Of a DNA stretch of 44,885 nt, positions 23,127-31,104 are shown piece after piece (within the stretch, counting starts at the first letter, position 1; every line of letters starts with the position of its first letter). Position numbers and translations under genes: made by a program. This DNA comes from a virus. The stretch covers positions 1 to 44,885 of the IMG/VR virus record IMGVR_UViG_3300009370_001553. One strand, 5' to 3'. The notes under the pieces were generated by a model. That model had not been told where the DNA came from. It saw only the letters and a list, made by a program, of their open reading frames with translations, and did no database searches.

Positions 23127-25458
23127 TAAAATTAGATCACAATTCTCAAACATACAAGTAGGAGATGAAAATGGTGTTCCTACAGCTGATCCAAGCAGTG
23201 CAGTATTTTTTGAATTTGAATTTAAAGAAGATGCTGACACATTTGGAGCCGTAAGTGTTAGTTTAGCTGACGGTGAGAACATGAAAGTATTTTACAACCG
23301 TAATTTAATAGACAAAATAGACGAAGATAGCAAGGACGAATGGTATGCATTTTTAAAAGAACTAAAAGACTTTGCAGTAGAGCATCAATTAGCATTTGAT
23401 GTAAGGGATATTACTAAATCAAACCTAACAAAACAGGATTATAAGAACCTAGCAGATACGAACACAACGGTAAATACTGATGAGATGTCAGAAGAACTAA
23501 ACAGAATTACAAATTTAGCAGGCGTGAAAGAAGAACCAGTGGATCGAGGAGCACCAGCCGACAAAGGAAGACCAGCCGAGCCAGAAGCAGGATTAACTGG
23601 GGGCGTGGCACCAACAACTATTGCAAAACAGTTTCCTGGCGTAGATGACAAATCATCATTAGTACGAGCAGTTACAAAAATGAAATCAGGAGAATCTAAT
23701 TACACTCGTGATGAAATAACTGCGGCCGCTGATGCTTTTAAAGAAATACTTGCTAAAGATCCAAAAGAAACTTCAAGATTAATGACAATGCTTAAAGGGG
23801 TAGCACAAAAAGCAAATCCTTTTAATCATCCAGATGATTGGGTAGGACATGGAATGATGAAAAACAAAGCCGCAAATGCCAAGGGTAAAGGAAGAGGAAC
23901 TCCCGATAGTAGAAGAGGAACTATATGGGGAACTGAATCAGCTAATGAACTAGACAAAATTACTAAACTAGCAGGTGTTTCAGAAGGCCTAACAGGCACA
24001 GCAAGAAGATCATACGAAGACTTAGAAAAAACAAGATTAATAGTTAGACACTCAGGCAAAGTAGATGAAGAAATTCCTGGCTCTAGATCAAGACATATTG
24101 AATCATTATACATTGAAAACGAAGATGGTGAAAGATTTAAGTATCCATTAACACACCTAGCAGGTGCAAGAGCTATGCAAAGACACGTTGCTAACGGTGG
24201 AAGACCACATGATGAATTTGGCGAACACATTGTTAAAACATCAGAAGATATTGCAAAATTAAATTCATTTTCAAGATACGTTTCTCATAAAGATCAATTA
24301 AACGATAATGCAGGTGATATTATAGAAAAAACAAAATTACAATTAGAAAATTTAAGAGAATATATAAGAAATATATCAAAACAACCTCATTACGAAGCGG
24401 CATCTAAAGACTTTAAAACATCAGAAGAAATTGTTTTAGACGACGAAACTATTGCTAAATTAAGAGAAAAATTTACACTTAAAAATTTAGACAACAGAGT
24501 AGAAGATGCACTTCCACTTATTAACAAAATTATGAGTGAGTTAGAAGCACCAAAAGAGGAACAACCAGTAACAGAATTAGACCCAGGTGAAGAACCAATT
24601 GATGCTCCAGTTGAGCCAGCAGTTGACCACGCAATGATTGTTAAACAGTTTTTAGCAAACCCAGACAGCAAAATATTGCTTAATAAAAATATGCCTGATG
24701 AGAAAAAATTTGATGTTCCAAAAGCGTCACCAGAAGATGCAAGAATTATGACAACACTTTCAGATATTGCGTCTAGAATGCTAACAAAAACTCCTGATGA
24801 GGACAGAGTGGCAAACTTTGCTTCTAGAGTAGCAGATCAAATGAGCAAAACTGGAATGCCTTTTGATCCTGAAGATCCAGATGCTAATAAAAATAGAGAT
24901 ATTGCAAAAGCATTAGTAGCAAAATACGACAAAGCATCTCAAGAAATTGATCCAGGAGATTTTAATCCTAAAAAACATCCTAAACTAGACAAAAGAGCAA
25001 GAGGCGAAACAGCAGAATTTGAAGATTGGGTTAACAATACAGTTAATCCTAAAGAAAGTATGCCAGATATGGAAGATGGCCGAGCACAAGTAGCTCAAGA
25101 TATGTGGAATAAAAATAAAGATTTACAAGCACAATATAAAACTTGGCAAGACTTTTTGAATTCAGAAGACTTCGAAGAATATGTAGGTCATATAATGAGC
25201 AAATATGATTGGGAAGCCGCTGAAGGAATAAAATTTGAAGATATTAAACCTTTTATTGAACAACATTTAAAAGAAGGCGGTGACAAAACTACTGCAATTA
25301 AAACTGCAATTGAAAATTTTAATGCAGATAAATTAAAAGAATCTAGAGGTAAAATAGTAGAATCAATTAAAGCCAAAGCAGACGGCCATGCACAAGACAT
25401 CGCAGGCATTGAAGGCGAAGTTGAAAGAATATCTCAACTAGCAAATTACCAACAATAA
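23095..25458 (+). CDS. Large acidic structural/scaffold-like protein
   Basis: 787 residues. The first ~120 form a folded domain (FFEFEFKEDADTFGAVSVSL; NMKVFYNRNLIDKIDEDS; WYAFLKELKDFAVEHQLAFD), a pattern I associate with conserved marine T4-like phage proteins. The remainder is acidic with Pro-rich linkers and helical blocks. A short motif recurs: LNRITNLAGVKE (~133), LDKITKLAGVSE (~285) and a partial VERISQLANY at the C-terminus. The segment at residues ~240-280 is Lys/Arg/Gly rich (AKGKGRGTPDSRRGT). No catalytic motif. Start lies within the radical SAM gene (32-nt overlap). Confidence 0.6.
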   Translation: MNPKTSQDLFNKIRSQFSNIQVGDENGVPTADPSSAVFFEFEFKEDADTFGAVSVSLADGENMKVFYNRNLIDKIDEDSKDEWYAFLKELKDFAVEHQLAFDVRDITKSNLTKQDYKNLADTNTTVNTDEMSEELNRITNLAGVKEEPVDRGAPADKGRPAEPEAGLTGGVAPTTIAKQFPGVDDKSSLVRAVTKMKSGESNYTRDEITAAADAFKEILAKDPKETSRLMTMLKGVAQKANPFNHPDDWVGHGMMKNKAANAKGKGRGTPDSRRGTIWGTESANELDKITKLAGVSEGLTGTARRSYEDLEKTRLIVRHSGKVDEEIPGSRSRHIESLYIENEDGERFKYPLTHLAGARAMQRHVANGGRPHDEFGEHIVKTSEDIAKLNSFSRYVSHKDQLNDNAGDIIEKTKLQLENLREYIRNISKQPHYEAASKDFKTSEEIVLDDETIAKLREKFTLKNLDNRVEDALPLINKIMSELEAPKEEQPVTELDPGEEPIDAPVEPAVDHAMIVKQFLANPDSKILLNKNMPDEKKFDVPKASPEDARIMTTLSDIASRMLTKTPDEDRVANFASRVADQMSKTGMPFDPEDPDANKNRDIAKALVAKYDKASQEIDPGDFNPKKHPKLDKRARGETAEFEDWVNNTVNPKESMPDMEDGRAQVAQDMWNKNKDLQAQYKTWQDFLNSEDFEEYVGHIMSKYDWEAAEGIKFEDIKPFIEQHLKEGGDKTTAIKTAIENFNADKLKESRGKIVESIKAKADGHAQDIAGIEGEVERISQLANYQQ

Positions 25459-25574
25459 CACTTTTTCCAATAATAGTAGTAGACAATAGATAAATATAGT
25501 TGTATATTATGTACTATATGTCTAATATACATTTAGGCAAACAACAAACATAGGCACACAAGGAGGCTTACATT
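25459..25574 (+). promoter_or_regulatory. gp32 leader: late-type box and hairpin operator candidate
   Basis: The 116-nt gap holds GATAAATA (25489-25496), then an exact 9-bp inverted repeat TGTATATTA / TAATATACA (25501-25509 and 25523-25531), then an A/C-rich, probably unstructured stretch and a strong AAGGAGG ribosome site (25560-25566). T4 gp32 represses its own translation by binding a structured plus unstructured 5' leader. This layout has the same two elements, but equivalence is inferred. A weak sigma70 match, TTGTAT-N17-TAATAT, also lies here. Confidence 0.5.
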
Positions 25575-26558
25575 ATGGCTACATTGGCTGAAATAAGAGC
25601 GAAGTTAAAATCTCAAGAAGTGAATCGCTCCACTTCATCAACAGGCGGAGACAACGCCATCTATCCACACTGGAATATAAACGAAGGCTCAGAAGCAGTC
25701 GTTAGATTCTTACCTGACAAAGATCAAGGTAATACTTTTTTCTGGACAGAGAGAAACATGATCAAACTACCTTTTGCAGGTATTAAAGGTCAAAGTGATT
25801 CTAGACCAATCCAGGTACAAGTACCATGTATGGAGATGTACGGAAAAACTTGTCCAGTTCTAACAGAAGTTAGACCATGGTTTAAAGATAAAAGTATGGA
25901 AGACATGGGCAGAAAATATTGGAAAAAGAAAAGTTATATTTTCCAAGGTTTTGTTGTAACTAATCCGTTAAACGAAGATACAGTACCAGAGAATCCAATT
26001 AGAAGATTTATTATTGGACCTCAAATTTTTAACATTATTAGATCGGCGTTACTTGATCCGGAAATGGAAGAGTTACCAACTGATTATGTAAAAGGTGTTG
26101 ACTTTAGAATTAATAAAACAACTAAAGGTGGATACGCTGACTACTCAACGTCAAAATGGTCAAGAAGAGAACGTGCTCTAGACGAAACAGAAAGAGCAAA
26201 TATTGATAAATTTGGATTACATAATTTATCAGACTATAGACCAAAAGAACCATCAGATGCAGAAGTTAAAATAATTAAGGAATTATTTGAAAAATCTGTT
26301 GAAGGTGAATCTTATGATCTTGAGAAGTATGGGCAATACTTTAGACCTGCAGGCATAGGTGCTAGACAAGTGTCTGTACCAACAGCAAGTAGACCTGCAC
26401 CAGTTGAGAAGACTGCTGATCCGGTAAATGCTGAAGTAAAAGCTGAAGCACAACCAACACCAGCGGCTCAACCAACACCAGCGGCTCAGCCTGCAGGTGA
26501 TAGTGCCAAAAGAGCAGAGGATATTTTGAAATTAATTAGATCAAGACAAGCAAAATAA
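25575..26558 (+). CDS. gp32: Single-stranded DNA-binding protein (gp32-like)
   Basis: 327 residues (T4 about 301). The OB-fold core shows YPHWNINEGSEAVVRFLPDK, FFWTERNMIKLPFAGIKGQ, and YIFQGFVVTNPL. CMEMYGKTCPVL with Cys at about 87 and 95 lies where the T4 protein has its zinc subdomain, but the full His/Cys set is not evident. The C-terminal part has a Pro/Ala/Gln repeat (QPTPAAQPTPAAQP, encoded by an 18-nt direct repeat near 26453-26490) and ends RAEDILKLIRSRQAK, the probable protein-interaction tail. It coats ssDNA and organises replication and recombination. AAGGAGG precedes the ATG. Confidence 0.92.
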   Translation: MATLAEIRAKLKSQEVNRSTSSTGGDNAIYPHWNINEGSEAVVRFLPDKDQGNTFFWTERNMIKLPFAGIKGQSDSRPIQVQVPCMEMYGKTCPVLTEVRPWFKDKSMEDMGRKYWKKKSYIFQGFVVTNPLNEDTVPENPIRRFIIGPQIFNIIRSALLDPEMEELPTDYVKGVDFRINKTTKGGYADYSTSKWSRRERALDETERANIDKFGLHNLSDYRPKEPSDAEVKIIKELFEKSVEGESYDLEKYGQYFRPAGIGARQVSVPTASRPAPVEKTADPVNAEVKAEAQPTPAAQPTPAAQPAGDSAKRAEDILKLIRSRQAK

Positions 26559-26570
26559 TCTGACATTTAC

Positions 26571-26602
26571 CAAGGCCTTAATTGTTGACAGTTAAGGCCT
26601 TG
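26571..26602 (+). terminator. 11-bp hairpin after gp32
   Basis: CAAGGCCTTAA (26571-26581) and TTAAGGCCTTG (26592-26602) are exact reverse complements with a 10-nt loop, starting 12 nt after the gp32 stop. No T-run follows (next is tgtattat), so it may act as an mRNA 3'-end stabiliser or factor-dependent terminator. Its loop and right arm overlap the -35 and spacer of the promoter at 26585-26613. Confidence 0.6.
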
Positions 26603-26613
26603 TGTATTATAAT
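26585..26613 (+). promoter_or_regulatory. Consensus sigma70-type promoter
   Basis: TTGACA (26585-26590), 17 nt, TATAAT (26608-26613): a perfect match at both hexamers and optimal spacing. It faces the 32-residue membrane peptide and uvsX. Host RNA polymerase should use it early in infection. Confidence 0.85.
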
Positions 26614-26622
26614 AAGGATATT

Positions 26623-26721
26623 ATGAAAACAGAAATTAAAAAAATTATAGATTGGGTATTATACAAACAAGTACCTGCTTGGGTATTAATTGTATTAGTT
26701 ATCCTTTGGATTTTGTTATAA
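26623..26721 (+). CDS. 32-residue single-span membrane peptide
   Basis: ATG 26623 with AAGGA (26614-26618) just upstream, 10 nt after the sigma70-type -10 hexamer, so it is the first cistron of the early transcript. The N-terminal half is amphipathic and basic (MKTEIKKIIDWVLYKQ), and the C-terminal half is hydrophobic (VPAWVLIVLVILWILL), ending at the last residue. It is predicted to insert in the inner membrane by its C-terminus. It ends 3 nt before uvsX. Possible roles (superinfection exclusion, lysis timing, membrane attachment of replication) cannot be told apart here. Confidence 0.7.
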   Translation: MKTEIKKIIDWVLYKQVPAWVLIVLVILWILL

Positions 26722-26724
26722 AAA

Positions 26725-27780
26725 ATGACAAAACCATTTGACGTAACAAAATTTAGAAAAAATATAACAAAGTCTATATCAGGACTTGGCATAGGATTCA
26801 ACGATCCAACTGATTGGATTTCTACAGGAAACTATGCATTAAATTATTTAATAAGTGGTGACTTTAACAAAGGTGTTCCATTAGGCAAAGTAACAGTATT
26901 AGCAGGTGAATCGGGATCGGGTAAATCTTTTGTAGCATCTGGCAATTTGGTACGTAATGCACAAAAGCAAGGCATTTATGTAATACTAATTGACACTGAA
27001 AATGCACTAGACCAATCGTGGTTAGAAGCACTTGGCGTAGATACTGACGAAAAGAAACTATTAAGATTAAGTTTATCCATGGTAGACGATGTTGCAAGAA
27101 CAGTTTCAGATTTCATGAAGGGTTACAAAGATGAACATGGCGAAGATAAAGAGAACGCACCTAAAGTACTAATTGTAATTGATAGTTTAGGTATGTTACT
27201 AACACCAACTGACGTAGATCAATTTGAAAAAGGCGAAATGAAAGGTGACTTAGGTAGAAAACCTAAAGCCTTAACAGCACTTGTAAGGAACTGTGTTAAT
27301 ATGTTTGGTAGTTGGAACGTAGGACTTATAGCAACTAATCACACATACGCATCACAAGATATGTTTGATCCTGATGATAAAATATCGGGCGGACAAGGAT
27401 TTATATATGCAAGTTCAATTGTGATTGCAATGAAAAAATTAAAACTTAAAGAAGACGAAAAAGGTAATAAAGTTACAGACATAAGAGGAATTAGAGCGGC
27501 TTGTAAAGTAATGAAAACACGTTTTTCAAAACCATTTGAATCAGTACAAGTAAAAATTCCATACGAGACAGGAATGGATCCTTATAGTGGATTAGTAGAC
27601 TTATTTGAGAAAAAAGGTGTACTAACACAACAAGGAAATAGGTTAAAATACGTAGATAGTGCTAAGAAGGAGCATATTGAGTTCAGAAAAGCCTGGGTCG
27701 GAGATAAATTAATGATGTTGATGAAAGATTTTGATAAATTATCAACAACAACCGAACCTAAGGAAAACAATAATGTCTGA
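26725..27780 (+). CDS. uvsX: UvsX RecA-like recombinase
   Basis: 351 residues (T4 about 390). Walker A GESGSGKS near residue 61, the catalytic Glu region LIDTENALDQSWLEALGVD, Walker B VLIVIDSLGMLL near 149, and the L2-type region GLIATNHTYASQ / ISGGQGFIYASSIVIAMKKL are all present. UvsX forms filaments on ssDNA and drives strand invasion for recombination-dependent replication and repair. It shares the early transcript with the membrane peptide. The next gene starts 8 nt before its stop. Confidence 0.95.
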   Translation: MTKPFDVTKFRKNITKSISGLGIGFNDPTDWISTGNYALNYLISGDFNKGVPLGKVTVLAGESGSGKSFVASGNLVRNAQKQGIYVILIDTENALDQSWLEALGVDTDEKKLLRLSLSMVDDVARTVSDFMKGYKDEHGEDKENAPKVLIVIDSLGMLLTPTDVDQFEKGEMKGDLGRKPKALTALVRNCVNMFGSWNVGLIATNHTYASQDMFDPDDKISGGQGFIYASSIVIAMKKLKLKEDEKGNKVTDIRGIRAACKVMKTRFSKPFESVQVKIPYETGMDPYSGLVDLFEKKGVLTQQGNRLKYVDSAKKEHIEFRKAWVGDKLMMLMKDFDKLSTTTEPKENNNV

Positions 27781-28006
27781 CATGACCCATGAAAATATCG
27801 AACGCATATGGAACTCACTACTACATTATCTACCAGAAAGAACTAAATCAGACGCGGCAATTGACTTTGTAAAAAGTTTAGAAGATATAGGTGTTGATGA
27901 AGATGAAATTAAAGCATCTGCAGAATATGACCCTAAACTAGAACAAGCAATTAATTCTGTGTTTGAGGACCAAGAAGAAGATGATGATTATGATAGTGAG
28001 GAATAA
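27773..28006 (+). CDS. Small acidic protein between uvsX and uvsY
   Basis: 77 residues from ATG 27773, which overlaps the uvsX end by 8 nt and has AAGGAAA upstream; the earlier in-frame start at 27731 lies inside uvsX. Sequence: MSDMTHENIERIWNSLLHYL, then KSDAAIDFVKSLEDIGVDED, and a run of Glu/Asp at the C-terminus (FEDQEEDDDYDSEE). The acidic tail recalls ssDNA mimicry or binding to a basic partner such as UvsY. This is inference; I do not know the family's function. It overlaps uvsY by 1 nt (TAATG). Confidence 0.7.
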   Translation: MSDMTHENIERIWNSLLHYLPERTKSDAAIDFVKSLEDIGVDEDEIKASAEYDPKLEQAINSVFEDQEEDDDYDSEE

Positions 28007-28464
28007 TGAATTGGTATAACGAAGTAAGTAGAAATTTAGATAAAATTCCCGATTGTATCAATTATTTTGATACAGAATTATTACAAGCAAAAAAAGAAAT
28101 TAAAATATTTGGTAGTCTTGAGAAAGCAAGTGCTTCTTTACCAGGTATTGTTGAGCAAAGATTTTCACAATTACAACAACTAGAAGCAATATTAGAGTAT
28201 CTTAATATAGAATTAAGACGTATAAGATCAAAAGCATTTATAAAATACTTTGAACATTACAATAGAGCATTGAATAGTAGAGAAGCAGAAAAATATGTTG
28301 ACGGTGAAACAGAAGTAATTGATTATCAAAAACTTATAAATGACTTTGCTTTAGTAAGAAACCAATGGCTAGGCATTACCAAAGGGCTCGACCAAAAACA
28401 GTGGCAAATAACAAACATTGTTAAACTACGAGTAGCAGGTATGGAAGATGCCACAATCAAATAG
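28006..28464 (+). CDS. uvsY: UvsY recombination mediator
   Basis: 152 residues (T4 about 137). The central segment ILEYLNIELRRIRSKAFIKY, FEHYNRALNSREAEKYVDGE and the C-terminal WLGITKGLDQKQWQITNIVK plus LRVAGMEDATIK are characteristic of UvsY from T4-like marine phages. UvsY hexamers load UvsX onto gp32-coated ssDNA. Its position two genes after uvsX supports the call. It starts within the stop codon of the acidic gene and overlaps the HAD gene by 17 nt. Confidence 0.9.
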   Translation: MNWYNEVSRNLDKIPDCINYFDTELLQAKKEIKIFGSLEKASASLPGIVEQRFSQLQQLEAILEYLNIELRRIRSKAFIKYFEHYNRALNSREAEKYVDGETEVIDYQKLINDFALVRNQWLGITKGLDQKQWQITNIVKLRVAGMEDATIK

Positions 28465-29074
28465 AATAATCCTTACTGACGTAGACGGCGTATTACTAGA
28501 ATGGGAACACCATTTTACTAAATGGATGTTACAGCGAACACTCTTTGATAAAAAAGGAAATAGATATCACCCATATAGATTGTTAGAAGACAAAAAAAAC
28601 ACTTACGAAATGGCAGAGCGTTTTGGTGTTACTATTCCAGAAATTAGAAAAGAGATTAGAGAATTTAACAGAAGTGCTTGGATGGGAACACAACGGCCTA
28701 TGACAGATTCACAAACTTGGGTTAAACTACTACATGCAGAAGGTTGGACATTTATACCAATTACTTCACAAACATCTGACAAGCCAGCACAAGAATTACG
28801 TAAAAGACGACTTGGAGAATTGTTTGGGGATCATGTTTTTTCAAACTACCACATATTAGGTACAGGAGCAGACAAAGATTCAGCATTAGCAGAGTTTCAC
28901 AACACCGGACTGTATTGGGTCGAGGACAAGCCTAAGAACGCTTTAGCCGGGCTCAATTACGGTTTAAAGGTGTTATTATACGACCGTCCATATAACCGAG
29001 ACTTCAACCACCCTGAGATTACCAGAGTAAATAACTGGAAAGACATACACCAAATTTTATCAGGAAGAAAATGA
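28448..29074 (+). CDS. HAD-superfamily phosphatase (5'-nucleotidase-like)
   Basis: 208 residues. HAD motif I is IILTDVDGVLLEWE (Asp 11 and 13), motif II is FIPITSQTSD, a Lys-rich segment follows, and motif IV is YWVEDKPKNALAGL. Layout and size resemble small phage 5'(3')-deoxyribonucleotidase or polynucleotide 3'-phosphatase-like HAD enzymes. It could dephosphorylate nucleotides or the sugars handled by the following genes. It overlaps uvsY by 17 nt and the next transferase by 4 nt (ATGA), so it bridges the recombination genes and the glycan island. Confidence 0.8.
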   Translation: MPQSNRIILTDVDGVLLEWEHHFTKWMLQRTLFDKKGNRYHPYRLLEDKKNTYEMAERFGVTIPEIRKEIREFNRSAWMGTQRPMTDSQTWVKLLHAEGWTFIPITSQTSDKPAQELRKRRLGELFGDHVFSNYHILGTGADKDSALAEFHNTGLYWVEDKPKNALAGLNYGLKVLLYDRPYNRDFNHPEITRVNNWKDIHQILSGRK

Positions 29075-29790
29075 AAATATACATAGGTTGGGATTCAAGA
29101 GAAGACATAGCATTTCAGGTTGCTAGACACTCAATATTAAAAAGAACAAAAAGCGATGTTGAAGTTGTTCCAATTAAACAATACGAATTAAGAACTGCAG
29201 GAATTTATAATCGTCCTATTGATAAAAAAGCATCAACAGAGTTTAGTCTTACACGTTTTGCTGTTCCTATATTAAATGATTATAAAGGTTGGGCAATATT
29301 TGTTGACTGTGACTTTTTATGGTTAAGTGATGTAAAGGAAATATTTGATATGGCTGATGACAAATATGCTGTAATGTGCGTTCATCACGATTATAAACCA
29401 AAAGAAGAAGTTAAAATGGACGGCAAACAACAATTTGCTTATCCAAGAAAAAACTGGAGTTCAATGATGTTATGGAATTGTGGACATCCGTCCAATAAAA
29501 AACTTACTAAAGAAGTTTTAAACAACGAAACTACACCGTTCTTACACAGATTCCGCTGGCTTAAAGATGAGGAAATTGGTGAAATACCTTATCAATACAA
29601 CTACCTAGAAGGTTGGTATAAAACTAATGATGCTAAAGTGGTTCACTATACACGTGGTGGGCCGTGGTTTGAAAATGGTTACATACCAGAAGACATTGGA
29701 CTTAAATCATGGAATGACGTTGACTACGGTAAAGAATGGAGACAAGAAGAACAAGAATATATTAAAACTAAATTCCTTGCGAGGAATTAG
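29071..29790 (+). CDS. GT-A-type glycosyltransferase (GT8-like)
   Basis: 239 residues. MKIYIGWDSREDIAFQVARH at the start, then SLTRFAVPILNDYKGWAIFV and the DxD metal/nucleotide-sugar motif VDCDFLW (near residue 85), plus VVHYTRGGPWF near the C-terminus (the His that GT8 enzymes use for metal). This is a family of small sugar transferases. It is the first clear glycan gene of the island and overlaps the HAD gene by 4 nt. The donor sugar cannot be told. A hairpin spans its stop codon. Confidence 0.8.
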   Translation: MKIYIGWDSREDIAFQVARHSILKRTKSDVEVVPIKQYELRTAGIYNRPIDKKASTEFSLTRFAVPILNDYKGWAIFVDCDFLWLSDVKEIFDMADDKYAVMCVHHDYKPKEEVKMDGKQQFAYPRKNWSSMMLWNCGHPSNKKLTKEVLNNETTPFLHRFRWLKDEEIGEIPYQYNYLEGWYKTNDAKVVHYTRGGPWFENGYIPEDIGLKSWNDVDYGKEWRQEEQEYIKTKFLARN

Positions 29791-29792
29791 TT
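29766..29792 (+). promoter_or_regulatory. Hairpin over the stop codon, masking a ribosome site
   Basis: AATTCCT (29771-29777), loop tgcg, AGGAATT (29782-29788), extended by AACT/AGTT around a single bulged A. The AGGA in the right arm is the only ribosome-site-like sequence for the gene at 29800. A ribosome finishing the previous gene would open it, suggesting translational coupling. Confidence 0.4.
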
Positions 29793-29799
29793 ATGTTTA

Positions 29800-30231
29800 A
29801 TGAACTGGGAAAAATTAAGAAAACCTCATTATCACAAAGAACCGGTTGAATACATTTACGCAACTGGCATTTTTAATCTTAAAGAATACGATAAACTTTA
29901 CGAAAACCAAAACAACCTTTCTCACCAAATTTGGCAAGACTTTGATACCAAATATAAAATTGGTTTTGAATTTTTTAAAGACTTACGTGAGTTTAATAAA
30001 AATAAAGAAGTAATTTGTTTATGGTTTTTTAAAGAAAGATCTGATAGGGAAGCCGGTAACGATATAGATCTAAAAGGAAAAATTATAAAATATCAACCTA
30101 ATACATTTTTAATAACAAGATCTAAAAACATAAAAATAATTAAAAGGAAATCAGTTTTACCTAACAGACCGGTTTTACAATTAGATTTAAGCATAAACAA
30201 ATACAATAAAATTATAAAAATAGTAAGATAA
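29800..30231 (+). CDS. Protein of unknown function in glycan island
   Basis: 143 residues, basic, mixed alpha/beta. Aromatic-rich segments EYIYATGIFNLKEYDKLYEN and VICLWFFKERSDREAGNDID are visible, then a Lys/Ile-rich C-terminus. No known motif, signal peptide or membrane segment. Start taken at ATG 29800; the ATG at 29793 is out of frame. It stands between a glycosyltransferase and a second unknown with no long gaps, so it likely works in the same pathway, but nothing in the sequence shows how. Confidence 0.55.
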   Translation: MNWEKLRKPHYHKEPVEYIYATGIFNLKEYDKLYENQNNLSHQIWQDFDTKYKIGFEFFKDLREFNKNKEVICLWFFKERSDREAGNDIDLKGKIIKYQPNTFLITRSKNIKIIKRKSVLPNRPVLQLDLSINKYNKIIKIVR

Positions 30232-30241
30232 CTAATAGTAT

Positions 30242-30496
30242 ATGAACCACAAAGAAAGAATGTTACAGAAAATAGAACAATTAGGCTTAATTGTTATTCA
30301 TACAGAAATTGCACCATATGGTTCTGGAACTCGTAGATATATGGTTGGACGGAATATAGAAGCACCTGAAAAATCTCATCAAATGGGCAGTGGTAAATGG
30401 CAAATGACTAAAGGTGTACAGGAATGGCTTACACCCGAACCACTTAATGGACCAGACTTAGAAGCTTGGTTAAAAGATTACGAAAACTTTCATTAA
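30242..30496 (+). CDS. Small protein of unknown function
   Basis: 84 residues. N-terminal KERMLQKIEQLGLIVIHTEI suggests a helix-strand start; the middle GSGTRRYMVGRNIEAPEKSH is polar, and the end has WLTPEPLNGPDLEAWLKDYE. No recognisable motif. It shares its stop codon with the next start (TAATG), so it is co-translated with the oxygenase-like protein downstream. Confidence 0.55.
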   Translation: MNHKERMLQKIEQLGLIVIHTEIAPYGSGTRRYMVGRNIEAPEKSHQMGSGKWQMTKGVQEWLTPEPLNGPDLEAWLKDYENFH

Positions 30497-31104
30497 TGAT
30501 TGGGCAAAATTTTGTTGATAAATGCATTAGCACAGATGTAATTACTACTCCATGGCCTCATCAAATTATTGAAAACACATTTGATGAATCTGTATTTGAA
30601 AAATTAAAAACACAATGTATTGAAAAATTAAATTTTCCAACAACAGAATTAGTACAAATTCATCCAAAAGATTATAAAGAATATGGAATAGATTTTTATA
30701 ACGAAACTTTGAATATATGTGAAAGTTTATATGAAAATATAAAAGTGTTATGTGGCAAGTATCCAAAGCATAGATGGTATGAAAACCTAGGAGTCAATGT
30801 ACATATATCTGTTACTCCACCATTACCATGGCAGTTTCACATACACCAGGAAGGTCTTGAAAAAATTTGGAGTGCTGTAACATATGTCTCGCCAGAAAAT
30901 AATGTTGGGACTAAATTTTATACAGCACAAACTAAAGATGCCTACGTAGGCGAAGCAAAATGGAAACCTAATAATACATTTATTTTTTGTGGACAAGAAG
31001 GACATACTTGGCACTCATATGAAAGTAATAAAAATACTAACCGTATTACATTTAATACTTTTATTATGAAGTATAGAAAAAGAGTAACTTTTTATACCAA
31101 TTAA
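30496..31104 (+). CDS. Fe(II)/2-oxoglutarate-oxygenase-like protein
   Basis: 202 residues from ATG 30496; an upstream in-frame start at 30466 lies inside the previous gene. The C-terminal half reads like a double-stranded beta-helix: WQFHIHQEGLEKIWSAVTYV (H-x-E in place of the common H-x-D), GTKFYTAQTKD, WKPNNTFIFCGQEGHTWHSY (distal His) and NRITFNTFIM (Arg that would hold 2-oxoglutarate). The N-terminal PWPHQIIENTFDESVFEKLK is also typical of phage 2OG-Fe(II) enzymes. Possible role: hydroxylation of a sugar, lipid or protein. The convergent minus gene overlaps it by 4 nt. Confidence 0.55.
   Translation: MIGQNFVDKCISTDVITTPWPHQIIENTFDESVFEKLKTQCIEKLNFPTTELVQIHPKDYKEYGIDFYNETLNICESLYENIKVLCGKYPKHRWYENLGVNVHISVTPPLPWQFHIHQEGLEKIWSAVTYVSPENNVGTKFYTAQTKDAYVGEAKWKPNNTFIFCGQEGHTWHSYESNKNTNRITFNTFIMKYRKRVTFYTN

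Noticed and set aside
23826-24230. Minus-strand open frame inside the 787-residue protein
   Set aside because: Antisense shadow of an acidic, low-complexity coding region; no start signal and no recognisable domain.
26453-26490. 18-nt direct repeat in gp32 as a recombination or attachment site
   Set aside because: It simply encodes the Pro/Ala/Gln linker (QPTPAA twice) in frame.
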